From the NCBI GenBank assembly GCA_964598005.1, contig CAZRAL010000005.1:18516-82515 (forward strand): 64,000 bases of DNA, in the 5' to 3' direction. Below are positions 1-8,810 of this stretch, in pieces (position 1 is the stretch's first letter; each line of letters opens with the position of its first letter). This stretch comes from CAZRAL01 sp964598005. GTDB taxonomy: Bacteria; Pseudomonadota; Gammaproteobacteria; Burkholderiales; Usitatibacteraceae. The notes beneath the pieces are model-generated. The model was not told the DNA's origin. It made no database searches and was given only the letters and a program-made list of their open reading frames with translations. The position numbers and the translations under genes were made by a program.

Positions 1-125
1 TGCAATCGCTCTGCCACCCAGACGCCTCCGGTATGAATGCCGACCAATGCGGTGTTCTCGGTTACCGCACCGATACGCTTCACCAATTCGCTGATTAATG
101 AGTCGACGTCAGGAAGATGCGGCAT
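1..125 (-). CDS. pyrR: PyrR, bifunctional pyr regulator / uracil phosphoribosyltransferase (5' part, cut by window edge)
   Basis: Only the first ~41 codons are inside the window. The reading starts MPHLPDVDSLISELV and continues to ALVGIHTGGVWVAERL, which matches the N-terminal substrate-loop region of PyrR-type phosphoribosyltransferases. Family members salvage uracil to UMP and in many bacteria regulate pyr genes. The chosen ATG (123-125) overlaps the end of ruvX by 17 bp. An in-frame ATG five codons upstream (138-140) is also possible. The order yqgE-ruvX-pyrR is common in betaproteobacteria, where pyrB and pyrC usually follow, so the neighbours support the call. The catalytic PRPP motif lies beyond the edge and cannot be checked. 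Confidence 0.8.
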   Translation of the reverse strand, partial: MPHLPDVDSLISELVKRIGAVTENTALVGIHTGGVWVAERL

Positions 126-597
126 GTTTTGTTCTTTCATCGAAATAGGCTTGCAGGATGACTTGAGCGGCAAGCTGGTCAATATGGGCTTTTCCCTCTA
201 ATCCGCTCATACCCTGTTCGCGTAGCCGCCGCGCAGCCTCATCTGAACTCAGGCTTTCGTCGATGTATTCGACCGCGATGCCAAAGCGCTCTTTCAGGCG
301 ATTACCGAATTTTTTCGCCAGATGCGCGACCGGATGTTCGCTACCATCGGCGTGCTGCGGCTGGCCGATGACGAGTCGAATGGGCTGCCATTCTTTGATC
401 AACATTTCAACCGCCGCCATGCGATCGACATTCGATTCTACCTGCAAGGTTGTCAAGGGATGCGCCAGCGCCAAGCGGGATTCTCCTACCGCCACGCCAA
501 TACGTTTTTCGCCGAAATCGAAAGCCAGTACTGCGCCTGCTGTGTTGATCGGCTCAGCCTTGAGATACTCTTTTGCCCCGCTTTTCGTAGCAATCAC
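109..597 (-). CDS. ruvX: Holliday junction resolvase-like protein RuvX/YqgF
   Basis: This 162-residue RNase H-fold protein belongs to the YqgF/RuvX family, linked to Holliday junction resolution and, in E. coli, to pre-16S rRNA 5' end maturation. The family's acidic residues are visible: D27 in AFDFGEKRIGVA, D113/E114 in YIDESLSSDEA, and D140 in HIDQLAAQVIL. It is about 20 residues longer at the N-terminus than E. coli YqgF. The first ATG overlaps the yqgE stop codon at 597, while an internal start closer to AVLAFDFG is possible. It is translationally coupled on both sides (yqgE upstream, pyrR downstream), so the three genes form one operon. Confidence 0.93.
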   Translation of the reverse strand: MIATKSGAKEYLKAEPINTAGAVLAFDFGEKRIGVAVGESRLALAHPLTTLQVESNVDRMAAVEMLIKEWQPIRLVIGQPQHADGSEHPVAHLAKKFGNRLKERFGIAVEYIDESLSSDEAARRLREQGMSGLEGKAHIDQLAAQVILQAYFDERTKHAASS

Positions 598-1166
598 TAG
601 GCGTGCCCCGCCGAGTCGGAAAAATTGGCGAAATTAAGCCCCAGCATTCCCATCGCTGCGGTCATACGATCGGCAGGCGGAGAATCGAATATTACGTTGG
701 GGTCAGCCCTTACCGTTAGCCAGCCATTGCGCTGAATTTCGTCTTCGAGCTGCCCGGCGCCCCAGCCGGCATAACCGAGCGTTACCATGGCCCGCTCGGG
801 GCCTGCGCCACGCGCCATGGCCTCCAGCACATCCTTCGATGCCGTCAACGCGATGTCGCTATTGATGGCCAGACTGGCATTCCATGTTCCCGCAGGTTGG
901 TGTAATACAAAACCGTGATCGGTTTGCACCGGCCCCCCGAAGTAGACAGGTTGCCTGGCCTGCGCGCTCGATGTGGGGTCGTCAAATGGAATTTCGACTT
1001 GCTGGAAGAGCTGCGCCAGCGTCAGGTTAATCGGTTTATTGACCACCACCCCCAGCGCGCCTTGATCGGTATGCTCGCAGATATAGGTCAACGATCTGGA
1101 AAAATGCGGATCGGCCATGTTGGGCATGGCGATGAGAAAATGGTGGGTAAGGTTGACGATTTGCAT
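597..1166 (-). CDS. yqgE: YqgE/AlgH family protein
   Basis: The 189-residue product matches the UPF0301 (YqgE/AlgH) family over its full length, with the typical opening [21 protein letters not shown], then [10 protein letters not shown], and the C-terminal [11 protein letters not shown]. The biochemical role is unknown; the AlgH name comes from an alginate regulation phenotype in Pseudomonas. It is the first gene of the yqgE-ruvX-pyrR operon and is divergent from the photolyase gene across a 57-bp gap. The ATG is preceded by a short gap with no other candidate start. Confidence 0.93.
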   Translation of the reverse strand: MQIVNLTHHFLIAMPNMADPHFSRSLTYICEHTDQGALGVVVNKPINLTLAQLFQQVEIPFDDPTSSAQARQPVYFGGPVQTDHGFVLHQPAGTWNASLAINSDIALTASKDVLEAMARGAGPERAMVTLGYAGWGAGQLEDEIQRNGWLTVRADPNVIFDSPPADRMTAAMGMLGLNFANFSDSAGHA

Positions 1167-1223
1167 CTCGAATAGAATGGCATTTTACCTTTCCGCGCCC
1201 TCGGGCACAAATACAGCCTGTCC

Positions 1224-2666
1224 ATGAGCCTTTATTCCCGTGCATTATTCTGGTTTCGGCGCGATTTGCGTCTGGATGATAACGCCGCGCTCTACCGTGC
1301 GCTTCAATCGGCGAAACAGGTTTTTTGTGTTTTTGTTTTTGATCGCGACATTCTCGATACACTCCCCAGCCGCACCGACCGACGTGTGGAATTTATCTGG
1401 GAAAGTATCGCCGAATTAAAAGCGGAGTTGCAACGGCATGGTGGCGATTTGATCGTAAGGCATGACCATGCGGATCGAATCATTCCCGCACTGGCTCAAG
1501 AATTGGGTGTAGAGGCGGTATTCGCCAACGAAGATTACGAGCCGATGGCGGTGGATCGCGATGCACGAGTCAACTTAGCTTTGGGCAAAGAAGGAATCGC
1601 CTTTTGCACGTTCAAGGACACGACGATCTTCGCGAAAGATGAAGTGCTCACCCAGACAGGACAGCCCTTCAGCGTATTTACGCCCTACAAAAAAGCATGG
1701 CTGAAAAAGCTGAATGATTTCTATCTGCGACCCTACCCTGTGGAGAAGTATCTTTCTCGTCTAGCCACGCCCGCTTTACCGGTAGGTCTGGCAACGCTGG
1801 AAGAATTGGGGTTCGCCCGCACCAATTTGCGAACCTTGGGTATTCCAACTGGAATATCGGGGGCGCAAGTTTTATTTGCAGATTTTGTATCGCGGATAGG
1901 GCAGTATCAAATGGCACGTGATTTTCCCGCACGAAAAGGAGTGTCGTATCTCTCAATTCATAACCGGTTCGGCACCATTTCCATCAGGCAACTGGCCGCA
2001 ACGGCGTATGCAGAGACGCTGTTAGGTGCAAACCCGGGCGCGGAAACCTGGCTCTCAGAGCTTATTTGGCGCGACTTTTATTTCCAGATTCTTTACCATG
2101 CCCCTTATGCCGTACATTCGGCATTTCGCCGCGAATACAATGCAATTTGCTGGTCAAACGACAAAGCATTATTCCAGGCGTGGTGCGAAGCCTGTACCGG
2201 CTATCCGCTGGTCGACGCAGCCATGCGGCAACTCAATCTGACCGGTTATATGCATAACCGTTTGCGTATGGTTGCAGCCAGTTTTCTCGTTAAGGATTTG
2301 CTGATTGATTGGCGGTGGGGCGAAAAATATTTCGCCGACAATCTCAACGATTTCGATCTTGCCGCCAATAACGGCGGCTGGCAATGGGCAGCTTCCACAG
2401 GTTGCGATGCGCAACCGTACTTTCGTATTTTTAATCCGGTGACACAGTCGGAGCGCTTCGATCCACACGGCAAATTTATCCGCCGTTACCTACCCGAATT
2501 GGCCAACGTACCGGATAAGTTCATTCATGCACCGTGGACATTGCCTGCCGTAGATCAACATGCTTTGGGTATGGTCATTGGTACCGATTATCCGGCGCCG
2601 ATTGTTGATCATGCCGTGCAGCGGGAACGGGCATTGGCGTTATATAAATCCGTCAAAACCCAATAG
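1224..2666 (+). CDS. phrB: Deoxyribodipyrimidine photolyase (CPD photolyase)
   Basis: This 480-residue photolyase/cryptochrome-family enzyme repairs UV cyclobutane pyrimidine dimers using light and FADH-. The N-terminal alpha/beta antenna domain begins LFWFRRDLRLDDNAAL. The C-terminal FAD-binding domain carries WLSELIWRDFYFQIL, TGYMHNRLRMVAASFL, and the FDLAANNGGWQWAASTG block with the DAQPYFRIFNP signature of class I CPD photolyases. Length is normal for the class (~470). It is monocistronic, divergent from yqgE, and ends 72 bp before tRNA-Ala. The antenna chromophore (folate or deazaflavin) cannot be decided by eye. Confidence 0.95.
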   Translation: MSLYSRALFWFRRDLRLDDNAALYRALQSAKQVFCVFVFDRDILDTLPSRTDRRVEFIWESIAELKAELQRHGGDLIVRHDHADRIIPALAQELGVEAVFANEDYEPMAVDRDARVNLALGKEGIAFCTFKDTTIFAKDEVLTQTGQPFSVFTPYKKAWLKKLNDFYLRPYPVEKYLSRLATPALPVGLATLEELGFARTNLRTLGIPTGISGAQVLFADFVSRIGQYQMARDFPARKGVSYLSIHNRFGTISIRQLAATAYAETLLGANPGAETWLSELIWRDFYFQILYHAPYAVHSAFRREYNAICWSNDKALFQAWCEACTGYPLVDAAMRQLNLTGYMHNRLRMVAASFLVKDLLIDWRWGEKYFADNLNDFDLAANNGGWQWAASTGCDAQPYFRIFNPVTQSERFDPHGKFIRRYLPELANVPDKFIHAPWTLPAVDQHALGMVIGTDYPAPIVDHAVQRERALALYKSVKTQ

Positions 2667-2738
2667 AAAAGACCTGCCTTGCAGATTGCTGGTTAACGTA
2701 TCAAAAAACAAACGAGATTGGTAAAATGTTTACTTACA

Positions 2739-2814
<76 letters not shown>

Positions 2815-2838
2815 TTCTTACCAGGGATGGTTATTCTT

Positions 2839-3189
2839 TTAGACTGAAAACGAAGAACCACAGCCACAGGTGCTGCTGGCATTGGGGTTTTTGATGACGA
2901 ACTGCGCGCCTTCAAGGCCCTCGGTGTAATCGATTTCCGCACCAACCAGATATTGATAACTCATTGGATCAATGAGCAGTTTAACGCCGTTTTTTTCCAT
3001 CACCGTATCGTCTTCATTCGACAATTCGTCGAAAGTAAAGCCGTACTGCAAACCGGAACACCCGCCCCCGGTCACAAATACTCGCAACTTGAGCTCCTGA
3101 TTGCCCTCTTCTTCGATAAGCGCTTTCACTTTATCGGCGGCACTATCCGAAAACACCAGCGGATCCGGCATCATCGACATATCGTTCAT
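2839..3189 (-). CDS. erpA: Iron-sulfur cluster insertion protein ErpA
   Basis: This 116-residue A-type carrier delivers Fe-S clusters to apoproteins. The three conserved cysteines are present: one in [11 protein letters not shown] and two in the C-terminal [10 protein letters not shown]. ErpA rather than IscA is favoured by the longer N-terminus ([18 protein letters not shown]) and the FxFDE segment. It is the last gene of a leftward run DUF6776-bactofilin-erpA with short gaps. The ATG is followed by alternative Mets at residues 4, 6 and 7, but the first has the better upstream AGGAG (AGAGGAGAATTC). Confidence 0.94.
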   Translation of the reverse strand: MNDMSMMPDPLVFSDSAADKVKALIEEEGNQELKLRVFVTGGGCSGLQYGFTFDELSNEDDTVMEKNGVKLLIDPMSYQYLVGAEIDYTEGLEGAQFVIKNPNASSTCGCGSSFSV

Positions 3190-3228
3190 TTGAATTCTCC
3201 TCTTTCGTTTACCTGCTACTGGACAATT

Positions 3229-3636
3229 TTAATTGCCAGCAGCAGATTTAAATTCGATTACTTTATCGTCCATTTTGAGATGCCCCTGATAGGTCATACG
3301 CCCTATAACAACAGCACCCACGTGGATTTCAATCGATTTATAACTGATATCTCCTGTGACATGTGCTTTAGGCATGAGTTCGATATATTCCCCAGCACGT
3401 ACAGGCCCTATCACACTGCCATTGATTACGACGTGCGCAACCTCGATTTCCCCTTCCACTTTGGCCAGTTCGGAGAGCACCAGTGTTCCTGGCTTGTCCC
3501 CGGCTGATTTGATATTTCCTTTGATATGCCCATCGATACGCAAACCACCGGTGAAGATGATATCCCCCGAAATAGTAGTTCCTGCCCCAATCAAACTATC
3601 TATCGGGCTGGGTTTTGTAGCTGATTTATTAAACAT
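3229..3636 (-). CDS. Bactofilin (polymer-forming cytoskeletal protein)
   Basis: The 135-residue product has a short basic N-terminus followed by the beta-helical bactofilin core: TTISGDIIFTGGLRIDGHIKG, then repeated V/I-x-G/D-x-I strands such as AKVEGEIEVAHVVINGSVIG and AHVTGDISYKSIEI. Family members polymerise into membrane-bound filaments that scaffold cell shape, stalk or polar complexes. The upstream gene, a single-pass coiled-coil membrane protein, ends 12 bp before its start, so the two are co-transcribed. Several betaproteobacteria carry this pair next to erpA. Specific role here is unknown. Confidence 0.9.
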   Translation of the reverse strand: MFNKSATKPSPIDSLIGAGTTISGDIIFTGGLRIDGHIKGNIKSAGDKPGTLVLSELAKVEGEIEVAHVVINGSVIGPVRAGEYIELMPKAHVTGDISYKSIEIHVGAVVIGRMTYQGHLKMDDKVIEFKSAAGN

Positions 3637-3648
3637 AAGAGCTCCTCT

Positions 3649-4413
3649 TTATAAGTTTAAGGTCTTGGTACTGCGAACGTCATACCCCGGTAAGCCAAGC
3701 ACCCTTATTTGTATGCTTTTTAGTTGTGTGCCAAGTGGAATTTTAATCCTGCCATCCACCTTTCGGTAATATTTGAATTCAATTTCGTTGCCGGGCATTT
3801 TGAGGGCGGCATCGTCTGGAAAACTCAATGTGTTTACTTGTGTGCCATTGATCGCTCGTGCGATGACTTGTACCTTACCCTTAAAATCTTGCCTGCGTTG
3901 CCCGCCCATGGTCAACAACATTCGGTAGCGATACTCGTTCGGCTGTGCATCCGCCTCTACTTTCAGATTGGTAATGACTAACCCTTCGGGCACACTTCCT
4001 GCAGACATGATGTTACGTAAAAACCCCAGATCTTCTTTTATCCCCGCATTTTCTTCCTGCAGCTGGGAAACGTTTTTCGCCAATTCCTGTTGAGCTGCTT
4101 TTTCAACATTTAATTGCCCCTCACGTTCATTCAAATGGCTTTTAAAGGTAATGACCTCTTGACGCAAACGTTCGTTTTCCTGGGTTAATTTGGTAATTTG
4201 TGCAGCAGCTTCTTTACGATTAAAGCCGGTAATGCGATAGCTGTTGTCGACTAGCCACCAGGCTACGGCACCAGCTACGCCCATCATCAGTCCCCAGCCT
4301 GCAAATCGTATGTACCAAGGCAATTGATGCCGAATCGCCACCCTCGAGGAGCGGATGCCCACTTTGCTGCGAATACGCCGCCAAAGACCACGCAGTTTCA
4401 TTTCGCTTAGCAT
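3649..4413 (-). CDS. DUF6776-like membrane protein with periplasmic coiled coil
   Basis: The 254-residue protein has a basic cytoplasmic N-terminus, one hydrophobic segment at about residues 31-53 (WYIRFAGWGLMMGVAGAVAWWL), a long coiled coil at about 68-130 rich in E, Q, L and K, and a C-terminal beta-rich domain. This layout matches a betaproteobacterial family of unknown function (DUF6776), by recollection rather than search. It sits 12 bp upstream of the bactofilin gene, suggesting it anchors or partners the filament. The start could also be Met6 (4398). Topology predicts an N-in, C-out inner-membrane protein. Confidence 0.75.
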   Translation of the reverse strand: MLSEMKLRGLWRRIRSKVGIRSSRVAIRHQLPWYIRFAGWGLMMGVAGAVAWWLVDNSYRITGFNRKEAAAQITKLTQENERLRQEVITFKSHLNEREGQLNVEKAAQQELAKNVSQLQEENAGIKEDLGFLRNIMSAGSVPEGLVITNLKVEADAQPNEYRYRMLLTMGGQRRQDFKGKVQVIARAINGTQVNTLSFPDDAALKMPGNEIEFKYYRKVDGRIKIPLGTQLKSIQIRVLGLPGYDVRSTKTLNL

Positions 4414-4472
4414 GATGCCTCCCGCTCGACCAATATGTATTTCTTTCTAAAAAAAGAGTGCTAGCCATAAGG

Positions 4473-4500
4473 AAAAAAGCCGCACAAGGCGGCCTTTTTC
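4473..4500 (-). terminator. Rho-independent terminator after rpsI
   Basis: On the minus strand a 5-bp GC hairpin (GCCGC, loop CTTGT, GCGGC, flanked by A/T pairs) is followed directly by six T residues. It lies 23 bp beyond the rpsI stop codon and upstream of the DUF6776 start, so it separates the ribosomal-protein operon from the bactofilin operon. The flanking A/T runs make it potentially bidirectional. Confidence 0.85.
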
Positions 4501-4522
4501 AAACCATGCAATCGATTGGTTT

Positions 4523-4915
4523 TTAACGCTTCGAAAATTGCTTGCGGCGGCGGGCTTTATGTAGCCCCACCTTTTTACGCTCAACTTCCCGAGCATCTCG
4601 TGTAACCAAGCCCGCTTTTGACAAAACGGGTTTCAGATTGGCATCAAAATCAATCAAAGCGCGCGTAATGCCATGGCGTACTGCACCAGCTTGACCCGAT
4701 TCTCCACCACCCAGAACATTAATCTTGATATCAAATTGATCGTTGCGCCCCACCAATTCCAGAGGCTGACGAACAATCATGCGTCCTGTCTCACGGGAAA
4801 AATAAACATCCAAAGGCTTGTCGTTTACAACAATCGCACCTTTACCGGGTTTGATAAACACACGCGCCACTGCATTTTTGCGTCGTCCCGTTCCGTAATA
4901 ATATTTACCAACCAT
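4523..4915 (-). CDS. rpsI: 30S ribosomal protein S9
   Basis: The 130-residue protein matches S9 along its length: [18 protein letters not shown] at the start, a central [14 protein letters not shown], and the basic C-terminal tail ending [10 protein letters not shown], which reaches the P-site tRNA in the ribosome. Length equals E. coli S9. It follows rplM by 8 bp, the near-universal L13-S9 operon, and is closed by a terminator 23 bp downstream. Confidence 0.98.
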   Translation of the reverse strand: MVGKYYYGTGRRKNAVARVFIKPGKGAIVVNDKPLDVYFSRETGRMIVRQPLELVGRNDQFDIKINVLGGGESGQAGAVRHGITRALIDFDANLKPVLSKAGLVTRDAREVERKKVGLHKARRRKQFSKR

Positions 4916-4923
4916 GATAATCC

Positions 4924-5352
4924 TTAAACGTTAAGTATTTTGGGTTGCTGGGCAGTATGAGGATGAGTTGTGCCAGTATAGACTTTAAGTTTCTTGATCA
5001 TGGCATATCCAAGCGGCCCTTTTGGAAGCATGCCTTTTACTGCTTTTTCCAAAACACGTTCCGGGTGTTTTTGTTGAAGTTTATTAAAATTCGTTTCATA
5101 AATTCCACCGGGGAACCCTGAATGGCGAAAATATTTTTTTTGTTCCCCTTTGTTGCCGGTTACGCGCAGCTTTTCAACGTTGGTAACCACGATAAAATCA
5201 CCTGTATCCACGTGAGGCGTAAATTCAGGTTTGTGCTTGCCGCGTAGGCGACGCGCGACCTCGCACGCTAGACGGCCCAACACCTTATCTGTTGCATCGA
5301 CAACAAACCACTCATGAACAACTTCTTGCGGTTTGGCTGAAAAGGTTTTCAT
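4924..5352 (-). CDS. rplM: 50S ribosomal protein L13
   Basis: The 142-residue L13 begins [20 protein letters not shown], identical in layout to E. coli L13. It continues with [20 protein letters not shown] and [20 protein letters not shown]. The reading frame is open for 23 more codons upstream, but those encode a non-conserved stretch; the ATG at 5350-5352 matches family length and follows GGTAATGGGAAT. It heads the rplM-rpsI operon behind a strong promoter. In E. coli L13 autoregulates this operon, and no binding structure is recognisable here by eye. Confidence 0.98.
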   Translation of the reverse strand: MKTFSAKPQEVVHEWFVVDATDKVLGRLACEVARRLRGKHKPEFTPHVDTGDFIVVTNVEKLRVTGNKGEQKKYFRHSGFPGGIYETNFNKLQQKHPERVLEKAVKGMLPKGPLGYAMIKKLKVYTGTTHPHTAQQPKILNV

Positions 5353-5405
5353 ATTCCCATTACCTTTGTTGAAAATTGTTGCAAAAAGCCATAATAGAAC
5401 AGGAA

Positions 5406-5435
5406 AGTATAATAAATTCAATAACCAGCTGTCAA
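5406..5435 (-). promoter_or_regulatory. Sigma70-type promoter of rplM-rpsI
   Basis: On the minus strand a consensus -35 TTGACA (5430-5435) is separated by 18 bp from TATACT (5406-5411). The predicted start is about 45-50 nt upstream of the rplM ATG. Such a strong match fits a highly expressed ribosomal-protein operon. Confidence 0.8.
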
Positions 5436-5477
5436 ATTTTCCCTTGATATGACTGGATTAATAAACAGGAATAACCT

Positions 5478-5894
5478 ATGAAAGCAAAAATAAAGTGGAT
5501 CGACAAAGTGGCGTTTTTAGGGGAAACTGAAAGCGGTCACGCCGTAGTGATGGGTGGCAGCCCGCAGGCTGGCGGTCGAAACATTGGGCCACGTCCCATG
5601 GAAATGGTATTAATCGGCACCGGAGCATGTAGTGCCTTCGATGTAGTCCATATTTTGAAAAAGGCTCGTCAGCCCATAACAGATTGTGAGGTTTTGCTTG
5701 AAGCAGAGCGCGCTGATACAGAACCAAAAGTATTCACGCGGATTCATTTCCATTATGTGGTCACAGGCTTAAACTTGAATCCTGTTCAGATCGAGCGTGC
5801 GATCAAGCTATCGGCTGAAAAGTATTGCTCTGCATCGGCAATGCTTGCCAAAACAGCTACGATTTCCTACGACTTTTCTATTAAGGATACGTAA
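5478..5894 (+). CDS. OsmC family peroxiredoxin-like protein
   Basis: The 138-residue protein has the OsmC/Ohr fold hallmarks: GPRPMEMVLIGTGACSAFDVVHIL with Cys51 on the central helix, and EKYCSASAML with Cys116. These two cysteines form the peroxidatic pair in the family. It resembles the YhfA-type subfamily more than organic hydroperoxide resistance proteins. The ATG follows AGGAATAACCT, a good ribosome site. It is divergent from rplM and convergent with coq7, with no operon partner. The substrate is not predictable. Confidence 0.88.
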   Translation: MKAKIKWIDKVAFLGETESGHAVVMGGSPQAGGRNIGPRPMEMVLIGTGACSAFDVVHILKKARQPITDCEVLLEAERADTEPKVFTRIHFHYVVTGLNLNPVQIERAIKLSAEKYCSASAMLAKTATISYDFSIKDT

Positions 5895-5911
5895 TCGAAG
5901 CCTATTCCGAA

Positions 5912-6547
5912 CTATACCCAGTATGTCGTACGAGTCATTAATTTCGATGCAAGACGCATCATTTGCTTCACAAAGGCTGGTAGATCGATAGCGTTTTGCT
6001 GTTTGCCGGTTTCACCATGCCTGATTTCGTCTTCTCGCATTTTTTCAAGCACCTTGCGGCTGAGGTTATCCGTCGCGGGTAATTGCAGGAGATGGTTATC
6101 CAAATGTTTTTCAACTTGTCTTTCGGTTTCGACTAGGAAACCCATGCTCCAGCGATCCCCGGCAAGTCCGCTGAGCACCCCTAACCCATATGACCCTGCA
6201 TACCATAAAGGATTGAGTATGCTTTTAGCGCCGCCCAATTCATTGAGACGGTTTTCACACCATGCCAAATGATCATGCTCCTCCTGCGCTGCATTTTGCA
6301 AAAGCTGCCTGATAGTTTCATCGCGAGCAACCAATGCCTGCCCTTGATAAAGGGCTTGGGCACAGATTTCACCACAGTGGTTGATACGCATCAGACGTAC
6401 CGACTGATCCTTCTCGGCTGAAGAAAGTGGAACCGGGTTTTCATTTACCCGCTCTTCACCAGCCCAAGATCGATGCGAATGTGCAGGGGAAAATAGGGTT
6501 TTTAGTCCCGCATCAAATTCACAAATAAATTTATCAATAAGGTGCAT
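5912..6547 (-). CDS. coq7: 3-demethoxyubiquinol 3-hydroxylase (Coq7)
   Basis: The 211-residue di-iron hydroxylase catalyses a late ring hydroxylation in ubiquinone synthesis. The four-helix ligand set is visible: RINHCGEICAQALYQ, EEHDHLAW, ETERQVEKHLDNHL and REDEIRHGETG, containing the two E-x-x-H motifs and bridging glutamates. Betaproteobacteria use Coq7 in place of the flavoprotein UbiF, which fits the two UbiH-family genes at 18-20 kb doing other positions. It is probably monocistronic, as the porin terminator lies just upstream of its start. Confidence 0.95.
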   Translation of the reverse strand: MHLIDKFICEFDAGLKTLFSPAHSHRSWAGEERVNENPVPLSSAEKDQSVRLMRINHCGEICAQALYQGQALVARDETIRQLLQNAAQEEHDHLAWCENRLNELGGAKSILNPLWYAGSYGLGVLSGLAGDRWSMGFLVETERQVEKHLDNHLLQLPATDNLSRKVLEKMREDEIRHGETGKQQNAIDLPAFVKQMMRLASKLMTRTTYWV

Positions 6548-6561
6548 GGTTTTAAAGAAAC

Positions 6562-6595
6562 AAAACGGGCAGCGTTTTTACACGCTGCCCGTTGC
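6562..6595 (-). terminator. Terminator downstream of the porin gene
   Basis: A perfect 12-bp inverted repeat (AACGGGCAGCGT at 6564-6575 and its complement at 6582-6593) encloses a 6-nt loop. On the minus strand it is followed by TTTGTTTCTTT. It sits about 30 bp after the porin stop and just before the coq7 start, so it should insulate coq7 from porin transcription. Confidence 0.85.
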
Positions 6596-6620
6596 TTTGC
6601 CACATGAAATGAAAGCCAGG

Positions 6621-7724
6621 TCAGAATACGTGCTTGACACCAACGCCAAAGCCACGGGGATCGCTATCCGCACCTACACCACCCAACGGGTTCATGCCGA
6701 AGTTATAAGAAGCGGCGCTATTATTGCGGATGCCCGTATACAACGCATATAGATTGCTACGCTTGGACAACCAATAATTAGCACCCAACGTTAGCGCCTT
6801 TCCAGAAGCGCCTGTTGTGGCTCCCCCGTCTTTCGCATAACCATAGCTCAGATAGGGGTTCCATGCACCAGAAGTTGTTTGAACAGAAAGCATATAGGCT
6901 TTTTTGGTGGTAAACCCGGTTTTCTTGATGCGTTCAATCATTCCACCAAACTTGAAAGTGCCGACCGTTAGCAAAGCGCTAAGCTCATTGCCAGTTTCTT
7001 TAACACCACCGGTAGGCGTAGAACCAGCCTGGTTACTATGACGTTCAAACGCGTAACCCAGCGAAAAGGGGCCTGATGCATACATCAGGCTCGCTGCATA
7101 GGTGTAGGGATTTGCTGAGCTTGTTTTTGCTTCATTGGCTGAGTAATGAAACTTCGCCTGAAAACCATTCATGTTCGGCGTCCAATACTGGATGGCGTTG
7201 TTTTCGCGGCGGTCAAAATTGCCTGAATCGTGCATCACCGTGGTGTAGGCACCGATAGTCACATTACTAGTGGGGTCTACGCCGATTGAAGACACTTTGT
7301 AAGGGGTATCCCAGCGTCCAATCAGGAGCGAACCAAAATCGCCTTCAAGACCGACTGCAGAATTGCGGCTGGCTAACCCTTTACCGCCATTACCCGAAAT
7401 ACTGCAACCTCCATTGGGGGTGGTGCCCGTTGAGGGATTGCCGCCAGCGCCACAAGCATCGTCAGGATTAACTTGTGATTCAAGCTGGAACCATGCCCTC
7501 AACCCACCACCCAAATCTTCGGTGCCGCGTACGCCTAAACGAGATGTCTGGTTCGCCACCCTGGTACGGCTTGCCACTGGCCCATAGCCCCCACTAGCTT
7601 TTACGTTTTCAACTGTTACATCGAGCAGGCCATACAAAGTGACCGGGTTTGAAGATTGCGCCATGGCCGCAGGCACGGAAACCGCACTAGCGACGGCGAG
7701 AGCGATCATCTTTTTATTCATCAA
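6621..7724 (-). CDS. Gram-negative outer-membrane porin (betaproteobacterial type)
   Basis: The 367-residue protein has a signal peptide ending PAAMA before QSSNPVTLYGLLDVTVE, the typical first strand of Burkholderiales/Neisseria-like trimeric porins. The rest alternates aromatic and polar residues in beta strands and ends in phenylalanine (GVGVKHVF), as needed for BAM-dependent assembly. A cysteine pair (DDACGAGG and GGCSISG) lies in an extracellular loop near residues 95-110. The start codon follows AAAGGAGA. A weak promoter candidate (TTGAAC, 18 bp, TATTTT) lies in the 258-bp AT-rich upstream gap. Pore selectivity is unknown. Confidence 0.93.
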   Translation of the reverse strand: MMNKKMIALAVASAVSVPAAMAQSSNPVTLYGLLDVTVENVKASGGYGPVASRTRVANQTSRLGVRGTEDLGGGLRAWFQLESQVNPDDACGAGGNPSTGTTPNGGCSISGNGGKGLASRNSAVGLEGDFGSLLIGRWDTPYKVSSIGVDPTSNVTIGAYTTVMHDSGNFDRRENNAIQYWTPNMNGFQAKFHYSANEAKTSSANPYTYAASLMYASGPFSLGYAFERHSNQAGSTPTGGVKETGNELSALLTVGTFKFGGMIERIKKTGFTTKKAYMLSVQTTSGAWNPYLSYGYAKDGGATTGASGKALTLGANYWLSKRSNLYALYTGIRNNSAASYNFGMNPLGGVGADSDPRGFGVGVKHVF

Positions 7725-7982
7725 AAATCTCCTTTGGTTAAGTTGAGGCTTTCTAATTCTTTACAGATTACGAAATTTGTATGAAGAGAGTTGAAAATAC
7801 TAACGATTTTCAGCCAAGTTCAAACTACATCAAATATACGATTTTTTAAATACAATTTGATGATAGATAACTAATAACCCACACTATATTAGTCAATATA
7901 GCCTTGCTTGCTCAAGCGCTATCTACAAATTCGCTACAAATTGCCGATGTATTAATCATTATGTTGCGCGAATGCAACAAAT

Positions 7983-8810
7983 TTAATGGTTTTTATCGGC
8001 AAAAAGCATAGCTAGCGCCTGCCCGGGATCTGAATACTGCATGAAGGCGCCCCCAATCAGGTAAGTATTCACTCCTGCATCTGATAATTTTTTGACAATT
8101 TCGGGAGAGGTCACACCGCTTTCAGCAACAACGATGCGGTCTGCGGTGATTCTGGACTTCAACTCAAGCGTAATGGATATATCGACAATAAATCGTTTGA
8201 GATCGCGGTTATTGATCCCAATCAATGGGGTTTGTAACTTGAGTGCGTCGTCTAATTCTGCTGCATGATGGGATTCGACTAATACGGCCATTCCCAGTTC
8301 ATGGGCCGTGCCTTCCAGTTCCTGCATCAGGTTTAAAGAGATGGCGCCAGAAATCAGCAGAATGCAATCTGCCCCCATGTCCCGTGCTTCAAAGATTTGA
8401 TAAGGGTCAACGATAAAATCCTTGCGTAATACGGGCAACTGACAAGCGGCACGCGCAACTCTTAAATCTTCTGGTTTGCCCTGAAAGTATTGGCTGTCAG
8501 TCAGTACAGACAAGCATGCTGCGCCATGTTGTTCATAACTGGCTGCAAAAGCAGCAGGATCAAAGTTATTGCGAAATACTCCAGCGCTGGGGCTGGCTTT
8601 TTTGATTTCCGCGATTATCGCGGGCTGCTTTTTTTCGTGTTTGGCACGAAGGGCGCCGATAAAATCGCGTGGTTTAGCCTGGTCTCGTGCCAACGCCCGG
8701 AGTTCGGCAAGCGAACGAACCAACTTTGCCGCTGCCACTTCCTCATGCTTGGTGGCAAGAATTCTTTGCAGAATATCCGGCGCACTCACAGCCTTAATTT
8801 TTAAATACAA
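7983..8810 (-). CDS. trpC: Indole-3-glycerol phosphate synthase
   Basis: The (beta/alpha)8 enzyme closes the indole ring from CdRP in tryptophan synthesis. Motifs include [14 protein letters not shown] (catalytic Lys, phosphate site), [23 protein letters not shown] and VAESGV. At 275 residues it is monofunctional, without a TrpF domain. The open frame begins 17 bp inside trpD; the core starts at [17 protein letters not shown], so the true start may be a few codons later than 8810. It is the last gene of the trp block. Confidence 0.95.
   Translation of the reverse strand: MYLKIKAVSAPDILQRILATKHEEVAAAKLVRSLAELRALARDQAKPRDFIGALRAKHEKKQPAIIAEIKKASPSAGVFRNNFDPAAFAASYEQHGAACLSVLTDSQYFQGKPEDLRVARAACQLPVLRKDFIVDPYQIFEARDMGADCILLISGAISLNLMQELEGTAHELGMAVLVESHHAAELDDALKLQTPLIGINNRDLKRFIVDISITLELKSRITADRIVVAESGVTSPEIVKKLSDAGVNTYLIGGAFMQYSDPGQALAMLFADKNH

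Noticed and set aside
2953..3507. 184-codon open frame antisense to erpA and bactofilin
   Set aside because: It spans two well-supported genes on the opposite strand and has no recognisable product.
7955..7982. GTTGC/GCAAC hairpin after trpC as a terminator
   Set aside because: The stem is only 5 bp and no U tract follows.
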